Source of the DNA: Phyllobacterium phragmitis | GTDB lineage: Bacteria > Pseudomonadota > Alphaproteobacteria > Rhizobiales > Rhizobiaceae | Assembly (NCBI RefSeq): GCF_002980495.1 | Contig: NZ_PVBR01000011.1 | Span: 62,001-126,000 of the forward strand | Direction of reading: 5' to 3' | Length of the DNA stretch: 64,000 bases | In this document: positions 56,561 through 64,000 of the stretch, piece by piece | Layout: every line of letters starts with the position of its first letter | How positions within the stretch are numbered: position 1 is the first letter of the stretch | The notes under the pieces: model-generated | Databases searched by the model: none | The model's input: only the letters and a program-made list of their open reading frames with translations | Told to the model about the DNA's origin: nothing | Translations under genes and position numbers: made by a program

Positions 56561-56701
56561 TCCATACTCGGCTCTGGAACCCTACACGGGCCGAAACGCC
56601 TCATGAATCGGCTAAGCCGTTCGATCAAACGTACCCAATATGTGGATATTTCCACGATCCTGATCTTTCGCCACATTGCCCAGGCTGTTGGTTTGACAGC
56701 C

Positions 56702-56740
56702 GAGGCCCGGTGCCCCCGCCCCCAACTCTAACCGGGCCTC
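56702..56740. terminator. GC-rich hairpin
   Basis: Perfect 10-bp arms GAGGCCCGGT / ACCGGGCCTC with a 19-nt loop. Its stem is similar to the hairpin at 58664. No gene directly upstream on either strand is certain, so the transcript it would end is unknown. Confidence 0.4.
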
Positions 56741-56938
56741 GTCATGCTCACACCATGAATGGCCGGCTGAAGCCACCGCATACTTTGCCGGGCGCCATTT
56801 CAATCCTGCTCATAAGCCTACCACCCAATGGCTTTCTACTTCTGCGGAGGAACAAAGTCGCGCACAGCAGGTTACGAAAAGCACCGGCAGCTTGTGAAAC
56901 ACACCAAGCCAAGTCTGCCGGTGTTGGCACGCGAGACA

Positions 56939-57045
56939 TAGAGCGCCACGCATCCCATTGGATGCGCAAAGGACGCTCTAACATCTTGAAATGCTGCATA
57001 GTTTCATCCTCAAATCGGTTCCGATTCAAGGAACTGTGCAGTAGC
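56939..57045. repeat. Dispersed double-hairpin repeat, copy C
   Basis: About 107 bp. First stem GAGCG ... CGCTC (compare CAGCG/CGCTG in copies A and B, a paired change), with inner hairpin CGCATCC-catt-GGATGCG. The second part is a long stem CTGCATAGTT ... GGAACTGTGCAG around AAATCGG-tt-CCGATT. Best preserved of the three. Confidence 0.7.
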
Positions 57046-57083
57046 CGACAGAGAGGCTTATCGGCTACTACCCGTCTCTCATC

Positions 57084-57127
57084 AGGCCCGACGACAATGG
57101 TCATACCCTCTCGCTGTCGTCGGGCCT
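57084..57127. other. Perfect 13-bp inverted repeat
   Basis: AGGCCCGACGACA / TGTCGTCGGGCCT with an 18-nt loop, 91 bp before the small membrane ORF at 57218. No T-run on either side; a structured RNA or a terminator remnant. Confidence 0.5.
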
Positions 57128-57217
57128 ACACGTTCAACTTCAGGACGCGATGAAGACGCTGTTGACATTTCGTTAATAATACTATTTATCTCTCGCAACT
57201 TCTTGGGGGGTATTGCA

Positions 57218-57331
57218 ATGAACGAAGCAAATGACCGGGTACTGAAAGACCTGCTGTTGTGGCTGAGCTATGCCAGCGTCTTTGTTGTGATCTGCATTGC
57301 GGTGAATGAGCTGCGTGGCGCCATCGTCTGA
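57218..57331 (+). CDS. Small membrane protein (37 aa), unknown
   Basis: Reads MNEANDRVLKDLLLWLSYAS, then VFVVICIAVNELRGAIV. A Shine-Dalgarno stretch TTGGGGGG lies 9 nt upstream. One membrane helix (about residues 11-29) with a charged N-terminus. Too short to recognise; the clean start site and the hydrophobic helix favour a real gene. Confidence 0.5.
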   Translation: MNEANDRVLKDLLLWLSYASVFVVICIAVNELRGAIV

Positions 57332-57410
57332 ATAGATATTGCGGGCGTGATCCGAGCGGTTCCGTTTCGACACGATCGAAAAATCGGCTCCTACTTTTCC
57401 CAGACTCCTT

Positions 57411-57809
57411 TTAGTCCCACCGTCCTTCGAAGAGCGGCTTTACCGGATGCCGCGATTTCACTATACGCAGCCGGCGCACCGTATCGGCATGTCCATAATC
57501 GGCGGGATCAGTGTCGAGTTCGATGCCATAAGCTGCCTCCGGGTCTTTCCTGGCGCCCACGAGAAGAAACTCGGCGCCCTCGAAATTGAGCAATTCCACA
57601 TCCTCGCGGTCAAAACGCCGGTCTCGGAACTCTTCCTGCAACTTTTCCGGATAGTCTGCCTTGTCCTGTTCCCGCAGGCCCGCATAGGCTGGGCTGCCTT
57701 TCTCCGGATTCTTGACGGAAAGCACATAGCTCGCTTCCGGTGTAATTCTGAAGGTTTTCTGCACTTCACCCCTGCGCTCTGAAAGCTCGAGTGATAAGAT
57801 TAAGTGCAT
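57411..57809 (-). CDS. Hypothetical protein, 132 aa
   Basis: ATG at 57809 with AGGA 7 nt upstream. Charged, soluble, no signal peptide or helix; includes ITPEASYVLSVKNPEKGSPA and EDVELLNFEGAEFLLVGARK, beta-rich. A frame of 111 codons on the other strand (57447-57782) is its mirror. Not recognised as a known domain. Confidence 0.55.
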   Translation of the reverse strand: MHLILSLELSERRGEVQKTFRITPEASYVLSVKNPEKGSPAYAGLREQDKADYPEKLQEEFRDRRFDREDVELLNFEGAEFLLVGARKDPEAAYGIELDTDPADYGHADTVRRLRIVKSRHPVKPLFEGRWD

Positions 57810-58064
57810 TTGGCATCCTGGAGCGTGATCACATAGACCCCTCCCCTGCCGGCCGTGCGGCAGGCTCCGTGCGTTCTCACGGGTTTTGGTTCATAGGAGC
57901 CGCCGCGTAGTTTCTACTCTATATCTGCAAGCGTCTGAAACGCTGGCAATATTTGAAACAATTTGACTCTTTTTCGTGTGAGGCCCACACTTTTTTCGTG
58001 CCTAGGCAACTCCAACCATTTTGCGATATCTTGCAGAGCCCGGTATAGCTGAACGGAGAGCGAC

Positions 58065-58325
58065 ATGCCCATAAGAGGTGGCTATCCAGGCCCTGAATCC
58101 GCTTATACGAGCGAAGACTGGCGGATCATGCAGGCAGCCTATCATAGAGCCACCGCTCTCCTCGGCCATGGCCCTGCCCTGGGCAAAAATGCCGATCGGC
58201 TCGCCAGAGAAGTGATGCGTCTCTATAATCTCGGATACCGGGATATCGAAGCCTTGGCGTTCGCCGCCGCAAACATCGAGAACAATCGTAGAGACCAGGA
58301 CAAAACGAGCGCCGCCTCCGCCTGA
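58065..58325 (+). CDS. Small hypothetical protein, 86 aa
   Basis: ATG preceded by CGGAGAG. Sequence begins MPIRGGYPGPESAYTSEDWR, then a helical middle (ADRLAREVMRLYNLGYRDIE). No membrane segment. Looks like a conserved small alphaproteobacterial protein of unknown function. The 255 bp before it hold no gene. The ArsR remnant lies directly downstream on the opposite strand. Confidence 0.55.
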   Translation: MPIRGGYPGPESAYTSEDWRIMQAAYHRATALLGHGPALGKNADRLAREVMRLYNLGYRDIEALAFAAANIENNRRDQDKTSAASA

Positions 58326-58329
58326 TACC

Positions 58330-58486
58330 GCCTCCGAAGGAGAATTGGCTTTCGCGGCCAACCCGGCTGCAGCTCACCAGACCCGCATTCTCCAGCACGC
58401 GAAGGTGCTTGGTGATGGCCTGCCGTGTGATCTCCGTATCCGCTGATAGCTTTGCGCGCGATGCTTTTCTCGATACGATCAGACAT
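58330..58486 (-). pseudogene. Remnant of an ArsR-family regulator
   Basis: One minus-strand frame gives ADTEITRQAITKHLRVLENA then GLVSCSRVGRESQFSF, a textbook ArsR wHTH, while the only start (MSDRIEKSIARKAIS, 58486) is in a different frame. A frameshift near 58440 and loss of both ends make it a broken fragment. Not expected to be functional. Confidence 0.65.
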
Positions 58487-59161
58487 ATGCGACTTCCTGG
58501 CTGGTTATATGCTGATTATATCATGACAAGATCAGGCAAAAAGCGTAACCATTGCGCTGCCTTTAATTAAGGCAAAACCGTGGCAAATTGCCCCCCATTT
58601 ATTAGGGTTGCGATCCACCAATCATTATCGCACAAATTGCAAGCCGGATGTTCCATCGGCGCTGAGGCCCGGCCCCACCCGCAAACACCTCAAAGCCGGG
58701 CCTCTTTCCCCTTCTCATAGAAACATGGAAATCCTGATTTCAGAGCCGCGGCTGCACCAACCCGCGACGGACGGAGGCAGCCGGCCCGCTTGCGTGTCGG
58801 CAGGCTGTCCGATGACGAAGCTCGCGAAGCTGCTATCGGAAGTTGATTCCCCAGTATAAATACAATCTTATACTCTCCACTCCTTTGGAAAATAAAGTAA
58901 AAGAAACCAACGGTCGCGCATTGAAGGCATGCTTTTTTGGCTGATCTATCATGAACGTCATCCGAAGCATGTTGGGCATTGACACAAGAAACACGGTCCG
59001 CACGACTGCCCTGCGCCTCGTCGCAACGGCGATCGCGGTTCTCGGCGTTGAAAGTTCATACGAATTGGGCCTTGACGGAGAGATCGCCATGGAAATCTCA
59101 ATGGATTTCTGGGATTTCAATGCATCAACCGTTGGATTCTTCCTACGGCTGGCGCCCATTA
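58487..59161. other. Low-content region beside decayed genes
   Basis: 675 bp with no gene that I can support apart from a hairpin at 58664. A 44-codon frame at 58724 and a longer frame from 58951 that runs into the IS5 fragment show no domain or good start site. Probably degraded DNA. Confidence 0.4.
58664..58712 (+). terminator. Rho-independent terminator-like hairpin
   Basis: Perfect 10-bp arms GAGGCCCGGC / GCCGGGCCTC with a 21-nt loop, followed by TTTCCCCTT. Nearest rightward gene is the 86-aa ORF 340 bp upstream. Confidence 0.5.
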
Positions 59162-59448
59162 TCAGGCTATGGTGCGCAGCAGTCCTTCCTCACGCCAGCG
59201 CCAGAAGTATTTCTGAACCGTCGAGAACGGCGGAAAGTCCTTGGGCAGAGCCGCCACGCGCAGCCGGCCGAGGCCATATACAAAAGCGCGTTCACCACCT
59301 CGCGCAGGTCCGTCTTGCGCGATCGGCCAAGCCGCTTCGGCGCTGGCATCATCGGCTTGATCAGCCCCCATTCAGCATCCGGCATATCGCTTGCGTAGCG
59401 GGGGCAACGCCGCTCATAGTGCGGCCGGGTGATTTCAGTCCAGGGCAT
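59162..59448 (-). mobile_element. Truncated, frameshifted IS5-family transposase
   Basis: ATG at 59448 (GGAG upstream) gives [20 protein letters not shown] and [20 protein letters not shown], then [20 protein letters not shown]; the rest, [19 protein letters not shown] and [10 protein letters not shown], is in another frame ending at 59162. Together they form the N-terminal third of an IS5-type (DDE) transposase. The catalytic domain is gone, so the copy is dead. Confidence 0.8.
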
Positions 59449-59522
59449 CGTGATCTCCATCAAATCTCGCAAATCCGACGGAATCACAACCTGCTGAAAT
59501 CACTCAACTCTTTTTGGAACGG

Positions 59523-59612
59523 ACACTGACTGGCGGGCCGACAATCCGCGTTGATCTGGTGTTGTTCGTCAATGGCATTCCGCTTGGCGTGATTGAGGTG
59601 AGCCGACCGTAA
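59523..59612 (+). pseudogene. Fragment of HsdR (type I restriction subunit)
   Basis: The frame reads TIRVDLVLFVNGIPLGVIEV then SRP and TAA (59610-59612). The block 'DLVLFVNGIPLGVIE' is the N-terminal nuclease-domain signature of HsdR. Neither the motor domains nor hsdM/hsdS are nearby. It borders the IS5 fragment, pointing to past loss of a restriction locus. Confidence 0.55.
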
Positions 59613-59680
59613 CACGAGAGAGGCAGCACGATAGGTGCAACGTTGGCTGGAAGCGGGCATGAGCCATCCGGTATTTCGCC

Positions 59681-60673
59681 TCAGACGGGAATTCCGGACT
59701 CGGCCGGGCACCAGCCTGTTTGCTCGGGTAGACTTGACCTCAAAGCTTTTGCGATCTCGCGCAGATGCTCGTCGCCCGTGCCGCAGCAGCCTCCGAAAAC
59801 GTCCATATGCGGGTACCGGGCATGCAGATCCTTTAGCTGCCCTGCAAGCTCGACCGGATTTCCGTCTTCAAGATGGTTCAGTTTGCACAGTGCCATTTTT
59901 TCCATCTTCGACGCGTTTGGTCGCACGCCGCGCAGTCGCCTGATCCACGCGCCATCGTCGAGCGCAGGCTCGTATTCCAACGGATGCGAACAGTTCACCA
60001 GGTAGTAGTCCGGCGCATCGAGCCCGGTTTGCGCATCAATCTCGGTGATTGCTTCGCCAAGCGTTGGGCCGGACTTGAGGCGATGGGTGCGGTCAAGCGT
60101 CAGCGCAACCGAGAGCGGAACGCCGATCCGCGCGGCGGCGCGTGCCGCGCCGACGGCCTCCGGGATGTTGTTGAAGGTCATCGCACAGGCAAAATCCACC
60201 TTCGCCCGTTTCAGCGTTTCAAGCTGAACCGCGTGATACGCCTCCGCACTTTCAGCGGTTATATCGCGGTTCAACCCGTAGGCATCGCCACGCGGGCCTA
60301 GGATTCCCCCGATAAAAAGGCTTGGGATCTGGTCGCGGTAGTCGTCTGCGATCTCCTGCAGAAAGGCGATGGCCGCGATGTTGGCATCTGCCAGCGCCGT
60401 CACCGAATAGCCCAGTTTGGCGCCCCAGTCCGGGCTCGCTCGATAGTCGAGCCCGGATAGCAGGAAACCAAGGCCGAACTCGGCTGCCACATCCAGTTGT
60501 GCGCGGAACATGTCGCGCATGGCGGTGACGGCGCTTGGGATGTCGAGCAATGGGAACATGGCGAATTCGGGCAGTTCGAAGCCATGACGATACATGATTT
60601 CGGTTTCGGACCCGCCTTCGGTAAAGAAGACAGTGCCCGACCCGGCCACGGGAAGTAGTGACGGCGCGCGCAT
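59681..60673 (-). CDS. Homocysteine S-methyltransferase family protein
   Basis: 330 residues. Family signs: FFTEGGSETEIMYRHGFELP, ALTLDRTHRLKSG-type region and zinc ligands Cys in YYLVNCSHPLEY and in FGGCCGTGDEHLREIA. Such enzymes move a methyl group from S-methylmethionine, betaine or a similar donor to a thiol. Only 1 bp separates it from the upstream flavoprotein gene, so they form one unit, apparently controlled by the divergent GlxA-type regulator. Substrate not known. Confidence 0.85.
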   Translation of the reverse strand: MRAPSLLPVAGSGTVFFTEGGSETEIMYRHGFELPEFAMFPLLDIPSAVTAMRDMFRAQLDVAAEFGLGFLLSGLDYRASPDWGAKLGYSVTALADANIAAIAFLQEIADDYRDQIPSLFIGGILGPRGDAYGLNRDITAESAEAYHAVQLETLKRAKVDFACAMTFNNIPEAVGAARAAARIGVPLSVALTLDRTHRLKSGPTLGEAITEIDAQTGLDAPDYYLVNCSHPLEYEPALDDGAWIRRLRGVRPNASKMEKMALCKLNHLEDGNPVELAGQLKDLHARYPHMDVFGGCCGTGDEHLREIAKALRSSLPEQTGWCPAESGIPV

Positions 60674-60674
60674 A

Positions 60675-62084
60675 TCAAGTCCCCGGTGCGATGTTCTGGT
60701 TGAAGCGGAACCGGTTTTCAGGGTCGTACTTCGTCTTGATGTCTACAAGACGCTGGTAATTCGATCCAAAACTGGTGCGGGTCAGCGCGGCACCGTCTTC
60801 GCCGTGGCCGGGGAAGTTGAGATAGACGCGACCGTGATGGCCGAAGCGCTCCGATGCCTTCCAGCCATCGCGGGCCCAGGCAATGTTCGCGGCATCGTCG
60901 CCAGGATCGGACCAGACACCGTCCAGAGAATACATCCACCCCATGGATCGGTCGCCGAAAGCAGTGGCCTCAACCGGGACCTGCGCCGTCGCCCCACCGA
61001 AATTCCACAGAGATGACAGCGTATTGTCCGAGGGCGCAGTCATGGCGTACTGCATTGCAAGGTCAATCATCTCGTCGCTCAGGCCGGTCAGATACCGCGC
61101 TTTCCAGTAGCAACGGAAATCGCCTGATGGCATCAGCGTGTCGAAGAGCTGCTGAACATCGCAGTAGTCCATCCGACCGGAAAAATCGGTGACCATGGTG
61201 CCGAGGTCGCGCAAGGGCTGAAGCAACGTCTCGCCTTCCGCAGCATCCCCGTTATAGACGCAAGCCAGCGTATAGACGCGCTTTCCCCGGTACTTTTCCG
61301 GGAAATCCTCGCCGCCGGCAGTGGAGAACTCGCAAAGCGATCCGACACGATCACCATGTCTGGCCAGAAATTCGCGCCATGCGCGGATCGGGCCGGGGCC
61401 GTCGTCGAGGGCATATATGGGGGCCGCGAACATCACTTCGGGGCCGATGGGGTGAAGCGCGAATTCGAACCGGACGACGACCCCGAAATTACCGCCCCCA
61501 CCCTTGAGCGCCCAGAGCAGGTCAGGGTTTTCATCGTCACTGGCACGGACAAGAACGCCGTCTGCCGTGACCACATCCGCCGCGATCAGATTGTCGACCG
61601 AAAGTCCGTGCCTGGCGCGCAGCCATCCGATCCCGCCGGACAGGGTCAACCCGGCCACGCCGGTCTCCGAGATGAGACCGCCGGGCGTCGCAAGGCCATG
61701 CGCCTGGCTGGCCTTGTCGACATCGCGCCACAGGGCGCCACCTTCGACGACGGCAACGCGCGCCTCGGCATCCACCGTGACGCCGCGCATCAGCGACAAG
61801 TCGATCATGACGCCTTCGTCGCAGACTGCGTGACCCGCCACATTATGGCCGCCGCCACGGATTGCTATGGGCAAATCCTGCGTCACAGCCAGCGATACGG
61901 CCGCTATCACGTCATCCACGTCCTTGCAGCGCGCGATAAGCGCCGGGCGCCGGTCGATCATGGCGTTCCAGACCATTCTTGCCGCGTCGAACCCCGGGTC
62001 GCCGGGTCGAAATATCTCTCCGCCGAAATCTTCAGTGCCAAAACTTTCAGTGATCGGGTTGAGAGCCGTTGTCAGATCATTCAT
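60675..62084 (-). CDS. FAD-binding oxidoreductase (BBE/VAO type)
   Basis: 469 residues from the ATG at 62084 (GGAG upstream). VAO/PCMH FAD fold with PIAIRGGGHNVAGHAV, where the His may carry FAD covalently, then GLTLSGGIGWLRARHGLS and GGGGNFGVVVRFEF; C-terminal berberine-bridge motif NYQRLVDIKTKYDPENRFRF. Oxidises an alcohol, amine or sugar. Pairs with the methyltransferase-like gene in a probable catabolic operon. Confidence 0.85.
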   Translation of the reverse strand: MNDLTTALNPITESFGTEDFGGEIFRPGDPGFDAARMVWNAMIDRRPALIARCKDVDDVIAAVSLAVTQDLPIAIRGGGHNVAGHAVCDEGVMIDLSLMRGVTVDAEARVAVVEGGALWRDVDKASQAHGLATPGGLISETGVAGLTLSGGIGWLRARHGLSVDNLIAADVVTADGVLVRASDDENPDLLWALKGGGGNFGVVVRFEFALHPIGPEVMFAAPIYALDDGPGPIRAWREFLARHGDRVGSLCEFSTAGGEDFPEKYRGKRVYTLACVYNGDAAEGETLLQPLRDLGTMVTDFSGRMDYCDVQQLFDTLMPSGDFRCYWKARYLTGLSDEMIDLAMQYAMTAPSDNTLSSLWNFGGATAQVPVEATAFGDRSMGWMYSLDGVWSDPGDDAANIAWARDGWKASERFGHHGRVYLNFPGHGEDGAALTRTSFGSNYQRLVDIKTKYDPENRFRFNQNIAPGT

Positions 62085-62226
62085 TTCAAAACTCCTTTGC
62101 AACTGCGATGGAGCTACGACGATCCCAGCGGTCGGGGCAGTGGCGATTTGGTCATGAACGGGTCATACTGGACAGGCGACCGGGGCATACGCGCCAAAAC
62201 CGTGCCAAAATGGTTGGAAGACCACT

Positions 62227-63264
62227 GTGAACAGTTCAAAAAAGCCATTGATCGTATTGCTGGCGGAGCCGGAAACCTCGGCCTCGGTCCTCTATGGCCT
62301 CTATGACGTATTGCTGTCGGCCGGGGCGGTATACACCGATATGGTCGCCGGCACGCCGGGGCAGGAACTTCTGGAGGTCAAGATCGCTTCGGCGGACGGC
62401 AAGGCGTTTCACTGTCTGGGCAATATCCCGGTCGAGCCACACGCAGCCATCGACGATTTGGACAGGGCGGACGCGGTGATCGTCTGCGACATGTATACGT
62501 CGATCCATGATGTGCCCACGGGCCGCTACCCACGAGAGGCGGCCTGGCTGAAGAGACTCCATCGAGATGGGGCGCTCGTCTGCTCGGTCTGTTCCGGGGC
62601 TCTCCTGATCGCCGAAACCGGCCTCTTGAACGGGCATAGGGCGACGGCCCATTGGGCCTATCGAAGCATGTTCCAGCGTAACTATCCCAAGATCGCATTT
62701 CGCAACGAGTCCGTCCTTTGCCTGGAGGCGGAAGGCGACCGCATCGTAACCGCCGGCGGGGTCAGCGCCTGGCACGATCTGGCGGTCTATCTGATCGCCA
62801 GATACTGCGGATATCGGCAAGCGATCGAGACCGCGAAAGTATTCCTGATCAGCGGGCATTCCGAAGGCCAATCCCCCTATGCGGTGATGACCCGTCCCAT
62901 GGCGTCGGAAGACGGGCCGATCTCGGATTGCCAGACCTGGATCGCCGACAACTATGCAATGGCCAAACCGGTGGAGCGAATGGTCGCGCGGTCCGGTCTG
63001 AATGCGCGCACCTTTTCGCGCCGTTTCAAGGCGGCCACGGGCTTTGCGCCGATAGAATACGTACAGGCATTGCGAATCGAAGAAGCTAAGCAAATGCTGG
63101 AGACTGACACTCTATCGGTCGACGAGGTCGGCGTCTCGGTCGGATATGATGACCCGGCCTCTTTTCGCAGGGTCTTCAAGCGTGGCGTGGGATTGTCGCC
63201 GTCTGCCTACAGGAAGAAGTTCCAGCGTATCGCGCAGATCGCCAGACCGCTTGAGGTCCATTGA
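62227..63264 (+). CDS. GlxA-type regulator (GATase1-like domain + AraC HTH)
   Basis: 345 residues from GTG at 62227. N-terminal DJ-1/PfpI-like domain (about 8-190) with LVCSVCSGALLIAETGLLNG and RIVTAGGVSAWHDLA; C-terminal AraC HTH pair (about 235-335) with ARSGLNARTFSRRFKAATGF and PASFRRVFKRGVGLSPSAYR. Close to regulators of choline, carnitine or glycine-betaine catabolism in Rhizobiales and Pseudomonas. Divergent from the flavoprotein/methyltransferase operon, its likely target. Confidence 0.85.
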   Translation: MNSSKKPLIVLLAEPETSASVLYGLYDVLLSAGAVYTDMVAGTPGQELLEVKIASADGKAFHCLGNIPVEPHAAIDDLDRADAVIVCDMYTSIHDVPTGRYPREAAWLKRLHRDGALVCSVCSGALLIAETGLLNGHRATAHWAYRSMFQRNYPKIAFRNESVLCLEAEGDRIVTAGGVSAWHDLAVYLIARYCGYRQAIETAKVFLISGHSEGQSPYAVMTRPMASEDGPISDCQTWIADNYAMAKPVERMVARSGLNARTFSRRFKAATGFAPIEYVQALRIEEAKQMLETDTLSVDEVGVSVGYDDPASFRRVFKRGVGLSPSAYRKKFQRIAQIARPLEVH

Positions 63265-63375
63265 TTTCGCGCTGTGCCACCCTCGACAATCCGGATTTTC
63301 TCTTCGTCTGTCCAATCCCGTCGCCGCCGAAAATCATCAGCGGGAAGGACCTCAATTTGTGAAACGACCGTAGCG
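63265..63375 (-). mobile_element. Fragment of an IS66/IS3-type transposase orfA
   Basis: On the minus strand a frame reads VVSQIEVLPADDFRRRRDWT then DEEKIRIVEGGTARNQ. The block 'RRRRxWTDEEKxRIVE' is the start of the HTH protein encoded by IS66 orf1 and related elements. The frame is cut by the end of the GlxA-type gene, so only about 35 codons survive. Confidence 0.5.
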
Positions 63376-63550
63376 CATGACATAAGGCATGGACTTAAAG
63401 CATGTTCTCAAATCAAGTCAGACGGCCTTCGGCAGAGGGATACAGAAGGTCCTTCGAGCGTCGCGTTCACCAGCCGTTCCCTCGTCCTCACTGGTTCTTT
63501 CTATGTAGGGATGCCGACGTTCGCCTCCATGCCAATCGGCGCCCAGTTGA

Positions 63551-64000
63551 TCAGGAACCATGCGGAACGGCGTCAATCTGGATTGAGATTGCATTGTGCC
63601 GCCAGTATTCCAGGTCACAATCGATGAGACGCCCAGCCAGATCGCAGTTGACGCGCGTGATTTTCAGTCCGTATGCGCCCTCGGTACAATGCAATTTATC
63701 AGCGATCATACCGCGCAGCGCTATAGGATTGATCTCGAAATAGGCCGGGCCGTAGTCGATCCCATAATACTCTTGATAGATTGAGGTGAGCGAGCGGCGC
63801 AGATCATGCTGCAAAATGTTCGGGAACACCGTTTTCGACAGATAATGCTCGACGAACAGCACCAGCCGGCCGTCGATGCGGCGCCGGCGGCGAACGCGCC
63901 AGAACTCGGTGCCGAGCGCGCATTTCATTCGTACGCAGATGTCGTCGGGCGCAGGCGCTGAAACCGCATCGACCAGTTCGGTCTCCGCCCGCCGCTCCTG
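63551..64000 (-). CDS. GntR-family regulator, UTRA domain (5' end outside window)
   Basis: 150 residues to the stop at 63551 and open to the right edge. The visible part is a UTRA effector domain: CALGTEFWRVRRRRRIDGRL, LFVEHYLSKTVFPNIL, SLTSIYQEYYGIDYG and IADKLHCTEGAYGLKITR, then DLEYWRHNAISIQIDA at the end. The DNA-binding half must lie beyond 64000. Substrate class not apparent. The 175 bp between it and the IS fragment show no recognisable gene. Confidence 0.75.
   Translation of the reverse strand, partial: QERRAETELVDAVSAPAPDDICVRMKCALGTEFWRVRRRRRIDGRLVLFVEHYLSKTVFPNILQHDLRRSLTSIYQEYYGIDYGPAYFEINPIALRGMIADKLHCTEGAYGLKITRVNCDLAGRLIDCDLEYWRHNAISIQIDAVPHGS

Noticed and set aside
58951-59529. 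192-codon rightward frame
   Set aside because: Two-thirds of it is antisense to the IS5 transposase fragment; the first third shows no domain.
1-64000. CRISPR arrays, tRNA or rRNA genes
   Set aside because: No regularly spaced direct repeats, no tRNA-like cloverleaf with T-loop GTTCGA in context, and no rRNA segment was found by eye.

Overview
The window looks like a chromosomal segment of an alphaproteobacterium of the order Hyphomicrobiales, most likely Brucella/Ochrobactrum or a close relative. The reasons are a five-step histidine-utilisation locus run by HutC, a succinoglycan-type exo cluster in the Sinorhizobium order exoHKLAMONP, an ExoX/SyrA-type small repressor, Rhizobiales-style double-hairpin intergenic repeats, and GC-rich DNA with short AT-rich promoters. 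The genus is inferred from gene content, not from a marker gene.

Layout: 1-1057 is the end of a class III aminotransferase. 1073-10625 is the hut locus: hutF-hutC leftwards, and hutI-hutH-hutG-hutU-(YjiH-like carrier)-hutD rightwards. A perfect 12-bp palindrome matching a HutC site lies in the divergent promoter. A PPP-type phosphatase follows.

11565-34770 holds the exo genes for a succinoglycan-like polysaccharide. exoH-K-L-A-M-O-N-P form one leftward unit; exoV, exoU, exoX, exoY-F-Q, exoZ, exoW and exoT lie in shorter units interleaved with a coiled-coil protein of unknown role and an MFS carrier. 34796-40019 adds an exostosin-like transferase and an rfbF / SAF-domain oxidoreductase / rfbC / SDR-epimerase set for an unusual nucleotide sugar. 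The main unlisted signal is a 15-bp inverted repeat (consensus TGTTGCA-N-YGCAACA) found upstream of exoL (twice), exoH, exoV, exoY (twice), exoZ, exoT and the epimerase, with a weaker copy before exoQ. It looks like the operator of one regulator acting on the whole dispersed locus.

40630-47901 carries a GNAT acetyltransferase and a malonate operon (TRAP carrier dctP-dctQ-dctM, malonyl-CoA decarboxylase matA, malonyl-CoA synthetase matB) divergent from a GntR/FCD regulator with inverted repeats between them. 47931-53362 has an MFS exporter with an extra C-terminal domain and a fadAB-type beta-oxidation pair. 53608-56151 is a cobalamin-riboswitch-controlled uptake pair (permease and binding protein, no ATPase) with a 31-codon open frame between riboswitch and first gene.

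56393-59650 is a decayed stretch: fragments of an ABC ATPase, an ArsR regulator, an IS5-type transposase and HsdR, together with small proteins and several GC-rich hairpins. 59681-63264 holds a homocysteine S-methyltransferase-like gene, a BBE-type flavoprotein and a divergent GlxA-type regulator, followed by an IS66-type transposase fragment and the C-terminal half of a UTRA-domain GntR regulator at the edge. No tRNA, rRNA or CRISPR array was seen.
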